64,000 nucleotides of DNA, from contig NZ_JAESVA010000003.1 of the NCBI RefSeq assembly GCF_020621385.1, forward strand, positions 62,001-126,000, given 5' to 3'. The notes under the pieces were generated by a model, which was given only the letters and a program-made list of their open reading frames with translations, was not told where the DNA came from and made no database searches. The stretch comes from Acidisoma cellulosilyticum. GTDB taxonomy: Bacteria; Pseudomonadota; Alphaproteobacteria; Acetobacterales; Acetobacteraceae. Both the position numbers and the translations under genes were made by a program. Shown here in pieces: positions 9,065 through 18,654 of the stretch. The first letter of the stretch is position 1. Each line of letters starts with the position of its first letter.

Positions 9065-9583
9065 TCAGGCCGCGCGGCGGGTGAAGGCCGTCGGCACTTG
9101 TGCAATCGCATGATCGACGAGCTTCGCATCCTGCTCGGACGAAAGCCCCGTGCGCAGCGCCGCGGTGGTGGCCGCAATCGCCACATCAATCGCCGTGTTG
9201 CGGACTTCGGTGACGGCAGAGGCCTGGGCGGCGTCGATCCGCTCCTGCACCATACGCTCACGCGCTTTCGCACGCTGTTCGGCTTCGGCCGCCAGTTCGG
9301 CGACCGTGCGGGCTGCCTCAGCCTTGGCGCGTTCCAGGATATCCTTGGCTTCCGCGATGGCTTCCGCCCGCTTCTTGCGGGCATCGGCCAGCATCGCTTC
9401 CGCTTCGACCTTCAGGCGCGAGGCCTCGTCAAGCGACTGACGAACCGTCACCGCCCGCTGATCGAGCGCGCCGAGGATGGGCCCCATAATCTTGCGGCCG
9501 AACAGAACGGCGAAGATGACCACCGCCACGAAGACCCAGAAGGTCCCGTGGCCCAGCGGCGATATCAGGGATTCGTATTGCAT
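9065..9583 (-). CDS. atpF: F0 ATP synthase subunit b
   Basis: Peripheral stalk subunit of F0. 172 residues: one N-terminal membrane helix (about 12-32, FWVFVAVVIFAVLFGRKI), then a long charged Ala/Glu/Arg-rich coiled coil (about 45-135) that reaches F1. Last gene of the F0 operon. Subunit b, not b', is inferred from its position after b' and the longer coil after a single short N-terminus. Confidence 0.88.
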   Translation of the reverse strand: MQYESLISPLGHGTFWVFVAVVIFAVLFGRKIMGPILGALDQRAVTVRQSLDEASRLKVEAEAMLADARKKRAEAIAEAKDILERAKAEAARTVAELAAEAEQRAKARERMVQERIDAAQASAVTEVRNTAIDVAIAATTAALRTGLSSEQDAKLVDHAIAQVPTAFTRRAA

Positions 9584-9598
9584 CCTGCGGGTTCCTGA

Positions 9599-10192
9599 TT
9601 AGGCGAGGCCGCGTGCGGCGAGCGCATCGTGAATACCCTGGTTGAGCTGAGCCTCATCCAAAGCCTGACCCGTCAGCCGCGTCATCAGCAGCGCTGCCGT
9701 CTCGCGGGCGATCGGGCGGATAGCCGTCAGGGCCTGATGACGAGCCGCCGCAATCTCGGCCTCAGCCTTCTCAAGCTGAACGTCGAGCCTGGCGGACAGC
9801 GCCGCCGCCTGTTCGGCCGCTGCGGCTTTCGCCGCTTCGGTCGCGCGGGCGACTTCGGCATTGGCCTCGTCACGGGCGGATTTGATCGCCGCGTGCAATT
9901 CGGCCACGGCGGCATCCGCCTCCACCTTCGCAGCATGCGCCGCGTCCAGATCGCGCTGGATGCGCTGGCTGCGGGTCGCGAGGACCGCGCCCACACCAGG
10001 AAGCGCCCAGCGCGACAGGATCAGGTAGAGGACGACCAGGATGATAACCAGCCACACCACCTGACTGCCGTTCAGCGGATTGCTGAAATCCATCTGGGGC
10101 ATGTTCGACGACGCATGCGCGGCGCCGGCCTGGGCCAGAAGCCCAAGCGCTACTCCGCTGGTCAGCGAAGCCGTGGTGAAAAGGCGGCTCAT
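9599..10192 (-). CDS. atpF': F0 ATP synthase subunit b'
   Basis: Second, diverged stalk subunit that forms a b-b' heterodimer in alphaproteobacteria. 197 residues: a signal-like N-terminus ending near AHASS, an extended linker, a membrane helix (about 47-66, VVWLVIILVVLYLILSRWAL), then a charged coiled coil. It starts just after atpE and ends 15 bp before atpF. The N-terminal extension before the membrane helix is common to b' subunits of this group. Confidence 0.86.
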   Translation of the reverse strand: MSRLFTTASLTSGVALGLLAQAGAAHASSNMPQMDFSNPLNGSQVVWLVIILVVLYLILSRWALPGVGAVLATRSQRIQRDLDAAHAAKVEADAAVAELHAAIKSARDEANAEVARATEAAKAAAAEQAAALSARLDVQLEKAEAEIAAARHQALTAIRPIARETAALLMTRLTGQALDEAQLNQGIHDALAARGLA

Positions 10193-10215
10193 GGTCGGTT
10201 TCGGCGTCCGTCGTA

Positions 10216-10449
10216 TCAGGTGAAGAGGATGACGAGAGCGATAACCAGCGCATAGAGCGCCACCGCTTCCGTCAGCGCGAAGCCGAGGAGCACGTCACGG
10301 AACATACGGTCACGCGCGGCCGGGTTACGGCCGACGGCAGAGACGAAGCTACCGAACAGATTGCCGATACCGACGCCAGCGCCCGCAACGCCGATGGTGG
10401 CGAGACCCGCACCGATGTCCTTGGCGAGAAGCGGAGCAGAGATATCCAT
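10216..10449 (-). CDS. atpE: F0 ATP synthase subunit c
   Basis: The proton-carrying ring subunit. 77 residues in two membrane hairpin helices: a Gly-rich first helix (GVAGAGVGIGNLFGS), the polar RNP loop at residues 41-43, and a second helix carrying the ion-binding carboxylate, Glu61 in GFALTEAVALYAL. The GxGxGxG pattern in helix 1 fits a normal H+-type ring. Confidence 0.95.
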   Translation of the reverse strand: MDISAPLLAKDIGAGLATIGVAGAGVGIGNLFGSFVSAVGRNPAARDRMFRDVLLGFALTEAVALYALVIALVILFT

Positions 10450-10475
10450 AATCCTATGTCCTTTCAGGATTTAGT

Positions 10476-11228
10476 TCAGTGCATATGCACGGCGTCGTGC
10501 AGATACAAACAGGTGAGGATCGCGAACACATAGGCCTGGAGGCAGGCCACCAGAAGTTCGAGACCCATGAGTGCGATATTCAGCCCGAGCGGAATGATGG
10601 AGGCGACGACGCCGAACACGCCAAGGCTTGCCGTTAGCAGGATCATGAAGCCCGCGAACACTTCCAGCATCACGTGGCCGGCCGTCATATTCGCGAAAAG
10701 TCGAACCGACAGGGACACGGGACGAGAGAGGTAGGAGATGATCTCGATCGGCACCAGCATGGGCAGCATCCAGCCCGGCACGCCGGCCGGCACGAAGAAC
10801 TTCAGAAACTTGAAGCCATGGATGTAGAAGCCGACCGCCGTCGAGAACAGGAACACGAACATCGCCATGGCGAGCGTGACGACGATGCCGCTCGTATAGG
10901 CAAAGAAATACGGAAACAGCCCGAGCAGATTGCCGAGCAGGATGAAAATGAAGAGCGTGAAGACGAGCGGGAAGAATTTCCGCCCCTCCTCGCCGATGGT
11001 ATCGACACACATCCCGTGGACGAACTCGTAGAGCGTCTCAACCAGGGACTGCATGCGACCGGGGACCAGCGCGCGCGTGCGCAGCGTCAGGCCGAAGGCG
11101 ACGATGATGAGGCCGACAGAGAGCAGCATCATCTCGTTCGAATTGGTGAAATTGACCGCATGCCCGATCGGCCCGAGGCCGGTCGTCAGCCTGAATTGGC
11201 CAAGCGCGTCAATCGAAGGACCAGCCAT
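10476..11228 (-). CDS. atpB: F0 ATP synthase subunit a
   Basis: Stator channel subunit that delivers protons to the c ring. 250 residues, five to six membrane helices. Conserved features include PGRMQSLVETLYEFV, the essential Arg in the RPVSLSVRLFANMTAGH block (about residues 166-182), and the C-terminal GLELLVACLQAYVFAILTCLYL helix. 26 bp before atpE in the same operon. Confidence 0.95.
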   Translation of the reverse strand: MAGPSIDALGQFRLTTGLGPIGHAVNFTNSNEMMLLSVGLIIVAFGLTLRTRALVPGRMQSLVETLYEFVHGMCVDTIGEEGRKFFPLVFTLFIFILLGNLLGLFPYFFAYTSGIVVTLAMAMFVFLFSTAVGFYIHGFKFLKFFVPAGVPGWMLPMLVPIEIISYLSRPVSLSVRLFANMTAGHVMLEVFAGFMILLTASLGVFGVVASIIPLGLNIALMGLELLVACLQAYVFAILTCLYLHDAVHMH

Positions 11229-11249
11229 GAACGTTTCCCAGTAGCCAGA

Positions 11250-11555
11250 CTAGCTGTTGCTTCCCGGACCCATGGCCCGAAAAACGTTACGTAACCCCGC
11301 CGCCGCGCCGACCGGCACGAAGGCGATCATAATCCAAGGCCGCGTGTGGAAAAGCCGGTCGAGACCCCAACCGATCACCACAGCGATAACGAGCGCCGAA
11401 ACCATTTCAACCCCGAGACGCATGGCGATCCTGATCGCGTTGCTGTCGGCCACCTTATCGGATGGTCCCTTGCGGACCGGCCGATCAAGCCCCGCGCTGC
11501 CACGCGCTTTCGCCAGACGCTCCTCGAAAGAATCTCTTCCGTGGTCGCCGCTCAT
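11250..11555 (-). CDS. atpI: ATP synthase-associated protein AtpI
   Basis: Small membrane protein at the head of F0 operons, implicated in c-ring assembly or Mg2+ supply. 101 residues from the ATG at 11555: a charged N-terminus, then two membrane helices (about 48-66, ALVIAVVIGWGLDRLF, and 74-92, MIAFVPVGAAAGLRNVF). The Gly and Asp in GWGLD match the family. An upstream in-frame ATG (11594) gives 13 more residues, but the 11555 start has AAGGA/GGGGG just before it. The 247 bp upstream, A/T-rich around 11640-11700, should hold the F0 promoter. Confidence 0.82.
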   Translation of the reverse strand: MSGDHGRDSFEERLAKARGSAGLDRPVRKGPSDKVADSNAIRIAMRLGVEMVSALVIAVVIGWGLDRLFHTRPWIMIAFVPVGAAAGLRNVFRAMGPGSNS

Positions 11556-11802
11556 TCCTTGCCCCCAAAACCGTCGATGGGCCCGTGCAAACACTTGCCG
11601 ACCCAGGGCAACCGTCTGCTACCGACCCCCCCCTTTGGTGTCAAGAAAGCAACGGCCCATTAACGCGTGTTCTTTTTATTCTTTTGCGACAGCGCTCAGA
11701 AACCGCTGCGCAAATGATCGAGGGATCCGCTGTTCACGCGCCGTTCGAGGATGAACCGAAACGGCCCGCAAAAAATATAAATCTGTCAATGACGGAACCC
11801 GA

Positions 11803-12693
11803 TCAGCCGCCGCGATAGGTGGAATAGCCGAAGGGCGAAAGGATGAGCGGGATATGGTAGTGACCGCCGTCCGGCTGCATCCGGAAGCGAAGCGCGATCC
11901 GGTCATAGAAACTGTCCCGCCCCTGGATGGCCTGATAGGCCCCGGCCTCGAATACCAATTCATATAGACCCGCCGGCAGTGCCGTCGCCCGATCCAGCGC
12001 CCAGCGGCCGCCGGCATCCGTCGCGGCACCGGCAAGCGGCACGCGGGCCTCGTCCACCTCGATTCGTGTCAGGGTGAAAGCCAGCCCCACACCCGGGGTG
12101 CCGGACGCCGTATCCAGCACATGCAGGCTGAGGGTCAGCGGCAGCGCTGCGGCCGCATCCTGTTCGACCAGCCCGTCAAGACGGAAGCCCGCGATCTTGA
12201 CCACCTCGGCCAGCGCCGTCTCCCGCTCGGTTTCCAAGGACTGCTCGAACCGTTGCCGGAGCGCGGTCAGGATGGCCTGCCGATCGCGCTGGCCGCGCAC
12301 CGCGATGATGAACGGGAAGCCGAAACGTTCCAGGTAAGCTTCATTGAGACGTCCAAATGCCGCGTCCTCACCGCCCTCCATCCTGTCGAGGCCAAGTCCT
12401 GCCTGCTCGGATTTGGAGTGCTCGGTCACCGCGCCCCGCTTCGCTTCCTGACCGCCTAGCACCGGGTGAGCCTGCAGCAGCGCAAGCTTGCGCACCGGCT
12501 CGGCCCGCGCCAGGGCATCTGACATGGCAGATAACAGGGCCGCCTTCGACGCGAAGGGGCGCAATCCAACGACCGCCGCCGGGATCCAGGGCGTCTTCTC
12601 GAAGACGCCCGCAAAATAATCGCAGAACGCAGCATTTGTCATCCGATTGACCTCGGCTATCGCAATTCTTGCCTCCGGAGCCGTCTGCGTCAT
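11803..12693 (-). CDS. Fused OHCU decarboxylase (UraD) and 5-hydroxyisourate hydrolase (UraH)
   Basis: Two consecutive steps after uricase: HIU hydrolysis to OHCU, then decarboxylation to S-allantoin. 296 residues. The N-terminal UraD domain (about 1-165) has LLQAHPVLGG with the catalytic His and FPFIIAVRGQ. The C-terminal transthyretin-like UraH domain (about 180-296) has LSLHVLDTASGTPG and ends FGYSTYRGG. The usual C-terminal tetrapeptide is YRGS, so the last residue differs. Chemically the reaction order is reversed relative to domain order. No uricase or allantoinase is adjacent. Confidence 0.88.
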   Translation of the reverse strand: MTQTAPEARIAIAEVNRMTNAAFCDYFAGVFEKTPWIPAAVVGLRPFASKAALLSAMSDALARAEPVRKLALLQAHPVLGGQEAKRGAVTEHSKSEQAGLGLDRMEGGEDAAFGRLNEAYLERFGFPFIIAVRGQRDRQAILTALRQRFEQSLETERETALAEVVKIAGFRLDGLVEQDAAAALPLTLSLHVLDTASGTPGVGLAFTLTRIEVDEARVPLAGAATDAGGRWALDRATALPAGLYELVFEAGAYQAIQGRDSFYDRIALRFRMQPDGGHYHIPLILSPFGYSTYRGG

Positions 12694-12786
12694 TTGTGTT
12701 CTCTCAATACTTTTGTCGAAAAGACCGTCAGTTTTTAATTTTCGGCTCGAACCGATGCAATAGCCGGTCCGCCATAGGTCAGACCA

Positions 12787-12816
12787 TTGACACTACAAAA
12801 GCCCATGTTCCACATA
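12787..12816 (+). promoter_or_regulatory. Possible promoter of the sugar ABC operon
   Basis: A perfect -35 hexamer TTGACA at 12787-12792 is followed, 17-18 bases on, by a weak ACATA-type -10 around 12811-12816. It lies about 115 bp before the binding-protein start, in the 238-bp gap with the divergent UraD-UraH gene. No transcription data. Confidence 0.35.
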
Positions 12817-12931
12817 GGCGGGCGAGCACCTGCACGGTGCGAGTGTGCCGCGGACCAAGCCACGACACCACAATAACGATGAACGGACGCCTGGGGGTCT
12901 TCTTCAGGCGATCATGTTTGGGGAGCCTTCC

Positions 12932-14035
12932 ATGAGTGAAGAACAGGACCGCCCCGCGGTCGCGTCCACCGAAACCGCAGCGCCTTCGACGGCCGCCCTT
13001 CGGCGCCGCGGCTTGCTGACCGGCGCCACGGCCGGTGCAGCCGCCACGATGCTGGCCGGCCTCGCGACGCAGGCCCGTGCCGCGGAATCGGCTTTCCCTG
13101 ACCACCCGCGCTGGAAGTTCGTCTTCGTCAATCACGTGACGACGAACCCCTTCTTCGTCCCGACCCAGTACGGCATCGCCGACGCCTGCAAGCTGCTCGG
13201 CTGCAGCTATCAGTGGACGGGTTCCGAAACGAGCGACGCCGGCCAGATGGTCAATTCCTTCAATGCCGCGATTGCGGCCAAGGTCGATGCGATCGCGACC
13301 TGCCTTGTCGATCCCAAGGCCTTCAATTCCCCGACCGAGCGCGCGCTGGCCGCCGGCATTCCGGTTTTTGCCTATAATGCCGACGTGCCGGCGGGCAGCA
13401 ATAACGGCCGCCTCGCCTATATCGGTCAGGACCTTTACAAGGCCGGCTATGGAATGGGCGAGCATATCGTCAATCTGGTCGATAGCGGCAAAGTGGCGCT
13501 GTTCATCGCGACTCCGGGCCAGCTGAACATCCAGCCTCGTTTCGATGGCGCAAAAGACGCGATCGCCAAGTCCGGCAAGTCGATCACGGTCGATGAGATC
13601 GCGACCGGCCCGACCCTGAACGAAGAAATCGGCAAGGTGCAGGCCTATTACCTGGGCCACCAGGACGTGAAGGGCATGTTCGCGGTCGATGGCGGCTCCA
13701 CCCAGGGCGTTGCCATGGCCATGAAGATGTACAACCTTCCGAAGAAGGGTGTGCATGGCGGCGGCTTCGATCTTCTGCCCAAGACGCTTGAAATCATCAG
13801 CGAAGGCTTCTGTGATTTCACAATCGACCAGCAGCCCTACCTGCAGGGCTTCTACACGGTGCTGGAAATGTTCCTGTTCAAGGCCTCCGGCGGTCTCGTC
13901 GGCCCGGCCGACATCAACACCGGCCTTAAGTTCGTGACGAAGGAAACGGTGGGTCCGTATCTCGCGACCAAGACCCGCTACGAAGGCAATTCCGGCGCGC
14001 CTCAAATCGTCCCGTCCCACGGCCCGATCGGTTAA
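12932..14035 (+). CDS. Sugar ABC transporter substrate-binding protein (CUT2 type)
   Basis: Periplasmic type I binding protein that would deliver a sugar to the permease encoded next. 367 residues. The N-terminus carries a twin-arginine-like signal (LRRRGLLTGATAGAAATMLAGLATQARA split around residues 25-52), unusual but known in the group. The mature part has the periplasmic-binding-protein pattern DAGQMVNSFNAAIAAKVDAI and GIPVFAYNADVP. Start chosen after GGGGAG at 12932; an ATG at 12914 is in frame. Operon order binding protein-permease-ATPase with a single-domain ATPase resembles FrcBCA (fructose), but the substrate cannot be read from sequence. Confidence 0.82.
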   Translation: MSEEQDRPAVASTETAAPSTAALRRRGLLTGATAGAAATMLAGLATQARAAESAFPDHPRWKFVFVNHVTTNPFFVPTQYGIADACKLLGCSYQWTGSETSDAGQMVNSFNAAIAAKVDAIATCLVDPKAFNSPTERALAAGIPVFAYNADVPAGSNNGRLAYIGQDLYKAGYGMGEHIVNLVDSGKVALFIATPGQLNIQPRFDGAKDAIAKSGKSITVDEIATGPTLNEEIGKVQAYYLGHQDVKGMFAVDGGSTQGVAMAMKMYNLPKKGVHGGGFDLLPKTLEIISEGFCDFTIDQQPYLQGFYTVLEMFLFKASGGLVGPADINTGLKFVTKETVGPYLATKTRYEGNSGAPQIVPSHGPIG

Positions 14036-14102
14036 CGCGGCTGCGTAACGGCTGGCGGGCGCCCCACAAGGCGTCCGCCGGCATTCCGCACGCCCCCTGA
14101 TA

Positions 14103-15133
14103 GTGACTGGAACTTCAGTGAGCGCAAATACTCAGAAGCCTGTGCAAGCCAATCTCGGCGCCAAACCGCGACCGCATATCGGCAGGCGCGGACTGCACGG
14201 CTTTCTTCGGATCCGCGAAGCCAGCATTCTGGTCGTCGCGATCCTGCTTATTATCTATTTCGAGAGTACGAACGCCAACTTTCTGTCGGACGCCAATCTG
14301 CAGACGCTGTCGCAATTCATTTCGCCTTGGGTGGTTATCGCCTGCGGCGAGATCATGCTGCTGATCTGTGGTGAAATCGACCTTTCGGCAGGCATGGTCT
14401 TCGCGCTCGCGCCTTTCATCATGTATTTCGCCCATGATGCCGGCCTGCCGCTGATCATCGCCTTCATCCTGGCCATCATCGGTTGCGGCGCCATCGGCTT
14501 CTTCAACGGTTTCATCTCGGTCAAGCTGCGCGTGCCGTCTTTTGTCGTGACGCTCGGGACCATGTTCCTGATCAACGGTTTCACGCTGACGATCTCCCGC
14601 GGGTTTCCGGTCGATACGCCGAACGACGCGATCTTCTCCTTCCTGATGGGCGGCGGCTACGCCGAAATCACCTGGGCGGTCATCCTCGTGCTGTTCATGC
14701 ATGGCATGCTGCGCAATACGCGCTGGGGCCTGCATACGATCGCGGTCGGCGGCAATCTGCTCGGCTCCGCCGAATCCGGCATCAATGTCACCAAGATCAA
14801 GATCGGCAATTTCGTGATCACCGGTGCGCTGGCCGGCCTGGCCGGCATCCTTGAAGCCTCGCGCATCGGCTCCACCGACCCGCTCGCGGGCGGGTCCAAT
14901 ATGATGTTCATGGCGGTCGCGGCGGCGGTTATAGGTGGCACCTCCCTCATGGGCGGGTCCGGCACGATCATCGGCGGTCTGTTCGGCGGCCTGATGCTGG
15001 GCGTGCTGCAGGATGGGTTCACCATCAACGGCATCAACGCCTTCACCTTCGACATGATCATCGGCGCCGCGATCCTTATCGCGATGGTCTTCAACATCCA
15101 CTTCGCGCGCCTGCGCAATATGGGGAAGCTGAA

Positions 15134-15137
<4 letters not shown>
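14103..15137 (+). CDS. Sugar ABC transporter permease (CUT2 type)
   Basis: Inner-membrane permease of the BPD_transp_2 type. About 344 residues with 8-10 membrane segments. Characteristic motifs: GEIDLSAGMVFALAPF, FFNGFISVKLRVPSFVVTLGT, GGNLLGSAESGINV and the C-terminal AVIGGTSLMGGSGTIIGG. Start is a GTG at 14103; a second GTG at 14118 is also possible, and neither has a clear ribosome site. It overlaps the ATPase gene by 4 bp (ATGA), implying coupled translation. Confidence 0.86.
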
Positions 15138-15946
<809 letters not shown>

Positions 15947-15990
15947 GCCGGCCGCGCCTAGCCGGCCGCTCGCTACCAATCAGGCCCTGC

Positions 15991-16032
15991 GCCGTGTCTG
16001 GCACCTTCGGGGTGTCGGCACGGCTTTTTTTT
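15991..16032 (+). terminator. Rho-independent terminator after the sugar ABC operon
   Basis: Outer stem GCCGTG (15991-15996) with CACGGC (16019-16024), inner CACC/GGTG pairing around a TTCG-type loop, then eight T residues (16025-16032). Confidence 0.82.
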
Positions 16033-16164
16033 GCGCGGACGGCCGCGATTGTCCCGTGATCGCCTTTTCCCTGGACGCAACCCTGGCCCGGATGGCTGGC
16101 AAGTTACAGGACCGCGTCCGTCCTGTATAAAGGCTGCGACATAGACAGAAGCAGGCTCAGGCGC

Positions 16165-16725
16165 ATGTTCATCGAGACCGAAGGCACCCCGAACCCCGCG
16201 ACGCTGAAATTCCTGCCCGGCCGTGAGGTTATGGGCAGCGCGACCGCCGATTTCGCCTCCGTCGAAGCGGCCGGCCGCAGCCCGTTGGCGACTGCGCTTT
16301 TCGCGCTTCCCGGCGTCTCCCGCGTTTTCCTCGGCAATGACTTCATCACCGTGACCAAGACCGAGGATGAAGTCTGGCAGGGTCTGAAGCCGCAGGTGCT
16401 GGGCACGCTGATGGAGCATTTCGTCGCCGGGCGGCCGATTATCGAGACGGCCGGCGAAGCGATCGCGGAAGAAGAGGTCTCCCCCGAAGACCAGGAAATC
16501 GTCGATCAGATCAAGGAGCTGCTGGATACGCGGGTGCGCCCGGCGGTTGCCAGCGACGGCGGCGACATCGTGTTCCACGGCTATCGCGACGGCATCGTGA
16601 AGCTGCATATGCAGGGCGCCTGCAGCGGTTGCCCCTCCTCCCGCGCCACGCTGAAGCACGGCATCGAGAATATGCTGCGCCACTATGTGCCAGAAGTCGT
16701 GGCGGTCGAGCAGGTCGAATTCTGA
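16165..16725 (+). CDS. NifU-family Fe-S cluster carrier (Nfu type)
   Basis: Delivers 4Fe-4S clusters to apo-enzymes. 186 residues with the N-terminal Nfu domain (ETEGTPNPATLKFLPG at about 4-19) and the C-terminal NifU domain carrying the cluster-ligating CxxC in GACSGCPSS near residue 155. This two-domain layout matches mitochondrial NFU1 and alphaproteobacterial homologues rather than E. coli NfuA, whose N-terminal domain is A-type. Single-gene unit bounded by terminators. Confidence 0.92.
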   Translation: MFIETEGTPNPATLKFLPGREVMGSATADFASVEAAGRSPLATALFALPGVSRVFLGNDFITVTKTEDEVWQGLKPQVLGTLMEHFVAGRPIIETAGEAIAEEEVSPEDQEIVDQIKELLDTRVRPAVASDGGDIVFHGYRDGIVKLHMQGACSGCPSSRATLKHGIENMLRHYVPEVVAVEQVEF

Positions 16726-16740
16726 GACCGCCTTCCGTCC

Positions 16741-16785
16741 GGCCACAAAAAAGGGCGCCCTGTTTGGGCGCCCTTTTTTGTGGCC
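16741..16785. terminator. Strong bidirectional terminator
   Basis: A 20-bp perfect stem: GGCCACAAAAAAGGGCGCCC (16741-16760) with its complement at 16766-16785, loop of 5, with A and T tracts inside the stem base. It serves convergent nfu and the GT39 gene. Confidence 0.92.
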
Positions 16786-16812
16786 GTTTGTCTGCGACCG
16801 GCCGTGAGAGCC

Positions 16813-18522
16813 CTATTGCAACGCCAGAGACAAGCAGCCTGACGGTGTCAGCGGTTCGACCCGGCTGCTTCCCTTATTGCTGACGATAATCCGGCAATCA
16901 TCGGCGCGGGTCGCGACCTTCGGCGCCGGAACCGGCGGCTTGGCATAGAGCGTCATGGTAATCAGCTCACCGACATGAACCGAGGCGACCGGCATGCCGA
17001 GCGGCCCGATGATGCGCTTGAAGTTCGGGATCGGCGTCCGGTCTGCCTGACCCACCCGGCCGATCATGACCCAGACACGACCGCCAGTTTGCAGATGGTT
17101 CGCGGCCCGGAAGACGTCATTCGTCCAGTCGGTCTCAGGGATGACATCCCCTTTCCGGCTAAGGAAGAAGTTCATCATATAGACCGGCAACTCGTCCGAG
17201 GCGAGAATGATGTCCCCGGGCTTCATGTCCTTGCGCAGCTCGGCGGCCGCCAGGTCCCAGCGCGGCTTGGTCTCAGCATGGTAATAGGGCGCGAGATTGA
17301 CCGCCGCGAGCAGGACGATGGCCGCGACCGCGCCATTCTGCCAGCGCCTTGGCAATTGGTTGATGCCCAGGCCGACGAAAACGAGGAAGGGCACCGAACT
17401 CCACAGCAAATAGCGCGGCATCCACAGCGGTTTGAAGATCGAAATCACGAGGATCAGCAGCGGCGGCAGAGCCGCGACCAGCACCAGCGCCGGCATTAGG
17501 CTGCGCGACGGGGCGACGTCCAGGCGAGCCTGGCCGCGCTGACGGCGCCGCAGATACAGCAGGCCAAGAAGCGCCAGCACCACCAGGACAATGCCGAAAC
17601 CGGGTGCGGCCGCAGGAAACAGGTGGAAATTGATCAACCGGGAGACGCGCATGAGATAGAGCGTGCTCAGGACCGAGACGAAGCTATGCATCGTCATATC
17701 CGGCACCCAATTGGTCGCATTCATCATCTTGCCGCGCGTATAGACATCCATGGCGCCGAACCAGGGCAGCGTGCCCGCCAATACGACGGCCTGTGCCCCC
17801 AGCCAGCGCAACAGAAAGCGGCGGCGTTCGATCTGCTTATCCCGCAGAAGGATAACGATCGCGCCGATATTGGCTGAGATCAGCCAGAAAAAGGCCGTGC
17901 TCAACACGTTCAGACCACCGAGCGTGCCGAGCGTATAGATCACCCAGGGGGCAAGTTTGGCGCCAGGCAGGCCGAAGGCACGGCTGGCACCGCGCGGATC
18001 ACGCGCCAATTGCACAAAGCCCAGCAGCCCGATCGCCATCATCAGGATGACGAAGGTATAGGACCGCGCTTCCTGACCGTATTGCACCTGCAGGGGTGAC
18101 AAAGCCAATAGAAGCCCCGCGACAAGGCCCGCGCGCCAACCGCCGATCGTCCGGACAATGAGAAAAAGCACGCCGCAGGTCGCCGCGCCGAAAACGGCAG
18201 AAGGCAGACGGAGCACGAATTCCGTCATGCCGTAATGGCCGAAGAGCGAGGCCAAGGCGAAATAGGACGGCAGATGATGATTGGATAGGGAATCGATCAC
18301 CATGGGCCAGAAGGGCAGGCTCGACCGGTTCACGGTCGTGACCTCATCCAGCCAGAAGGGCATGAAATCGATGCGGTAGAAGCGCGCAAAAAAGCCAACC
18401 AGGCTGACGGCAAGGAATAAGGCCGTGGCGATACGCGCTTGCGGTTGGGCCGCCAGCCAAGCCGTCGCCCGTCCCCGGAAGGTTAAGTCTGGCTCATCAG
18501 AGCGGGGCGATACGGCAGACAT
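16813..18522 (-). CDS. GT39-like membrane glycosyltransferase
   Basis: A 569-residue integral membrane protein, about 10 or more hydrophobic segments, of the ArnT/PMT type that moves sugars from polyprenyl phosphate carriers on the periplasmic side. The first periplasmic loop has the acidic catalytic-type pair in MPFWLDEVTTVNRSSLPFWP (about residue 57), followed by SNHHLPSYFALASLF and an RLPSAVFG segment, all typical. The acceptor (lipid A, protein or polysaccharide) is unknown. The C-terminal soluble part (about 450-569) is short. It is separated from otsA by a hairpin. Confidence 0.8.
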   Translation of the reverse strand: MSAVSPRSDEPDLTFRGRATAWLAAQPQARIATALFLAVSLVGFFARFYRIDFMPFWLDEVTTVNRSSLPFWPMVIDSLSNHHLPSYFALASLFGHYGMTEFVLRLPSAVFGAATCGVLFLIVRTIGGWRAGLVAGLLLALSPLQVQYGQEARSYTFVILMMAIGLLGFVQLARDPRGASRAFGLPGAKLAPWVIYTLGTLGGLNVLSTAFFWLISANIGAIVILLRDKQIERRRFLLRWLGAQAVVLAGTLPWFGAMDVYTRGKMMNATNWVPDMTMHSFVSVLSTLYLMRVSRLINFHLFPAAAPGFGIVLVVLALLGLLYLRRRQRGQARLDVAPSRSLMPALVLVAALPPLLILVISIFKPLWMPRYLLWSSVPFLVFVGLGINQLPRRWQNGAVAAIVLLAAVNLAPYYHAETKPRWDLAAAELRKDMKPGDIILASDELPVYMMNFFLSRKGDVIPETDWTNDVFRAANHLQTGGRVWVMIGRVGQADRTPIPNFKRIIGPLGMPVASVHVGELITMTLYAKPPVPAPKVATRADDCRIIVSNKGSSRVEPLTPSGCLSLALQ

Positions 18523-18617
18523 GGTCTCTCCGCAACAAGAGTAGTGGAACTGTCATATGGCGCGCCGATCACGGCAGTTTTGGGGCGCCCATGTAAGCTT
18601 TGTATAAGAAAGGCAAC

Positions 18618-18647
18618 GGCCTTGGGCGGTACCACGCGGCCAAGGCC
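18618..18647 (-). terminator. Hairpin downstream of otsA
   Basis: GGCCTTGG (18618-18625) pairs with CCAAGGCC (18640-18647). On the - strand it is followed by GTTGCCTTTCTT, a weak U tract. Likely the otsA terminator. Confidence 0.5.
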
Positions 18648-18654
18648 ATCCCCG

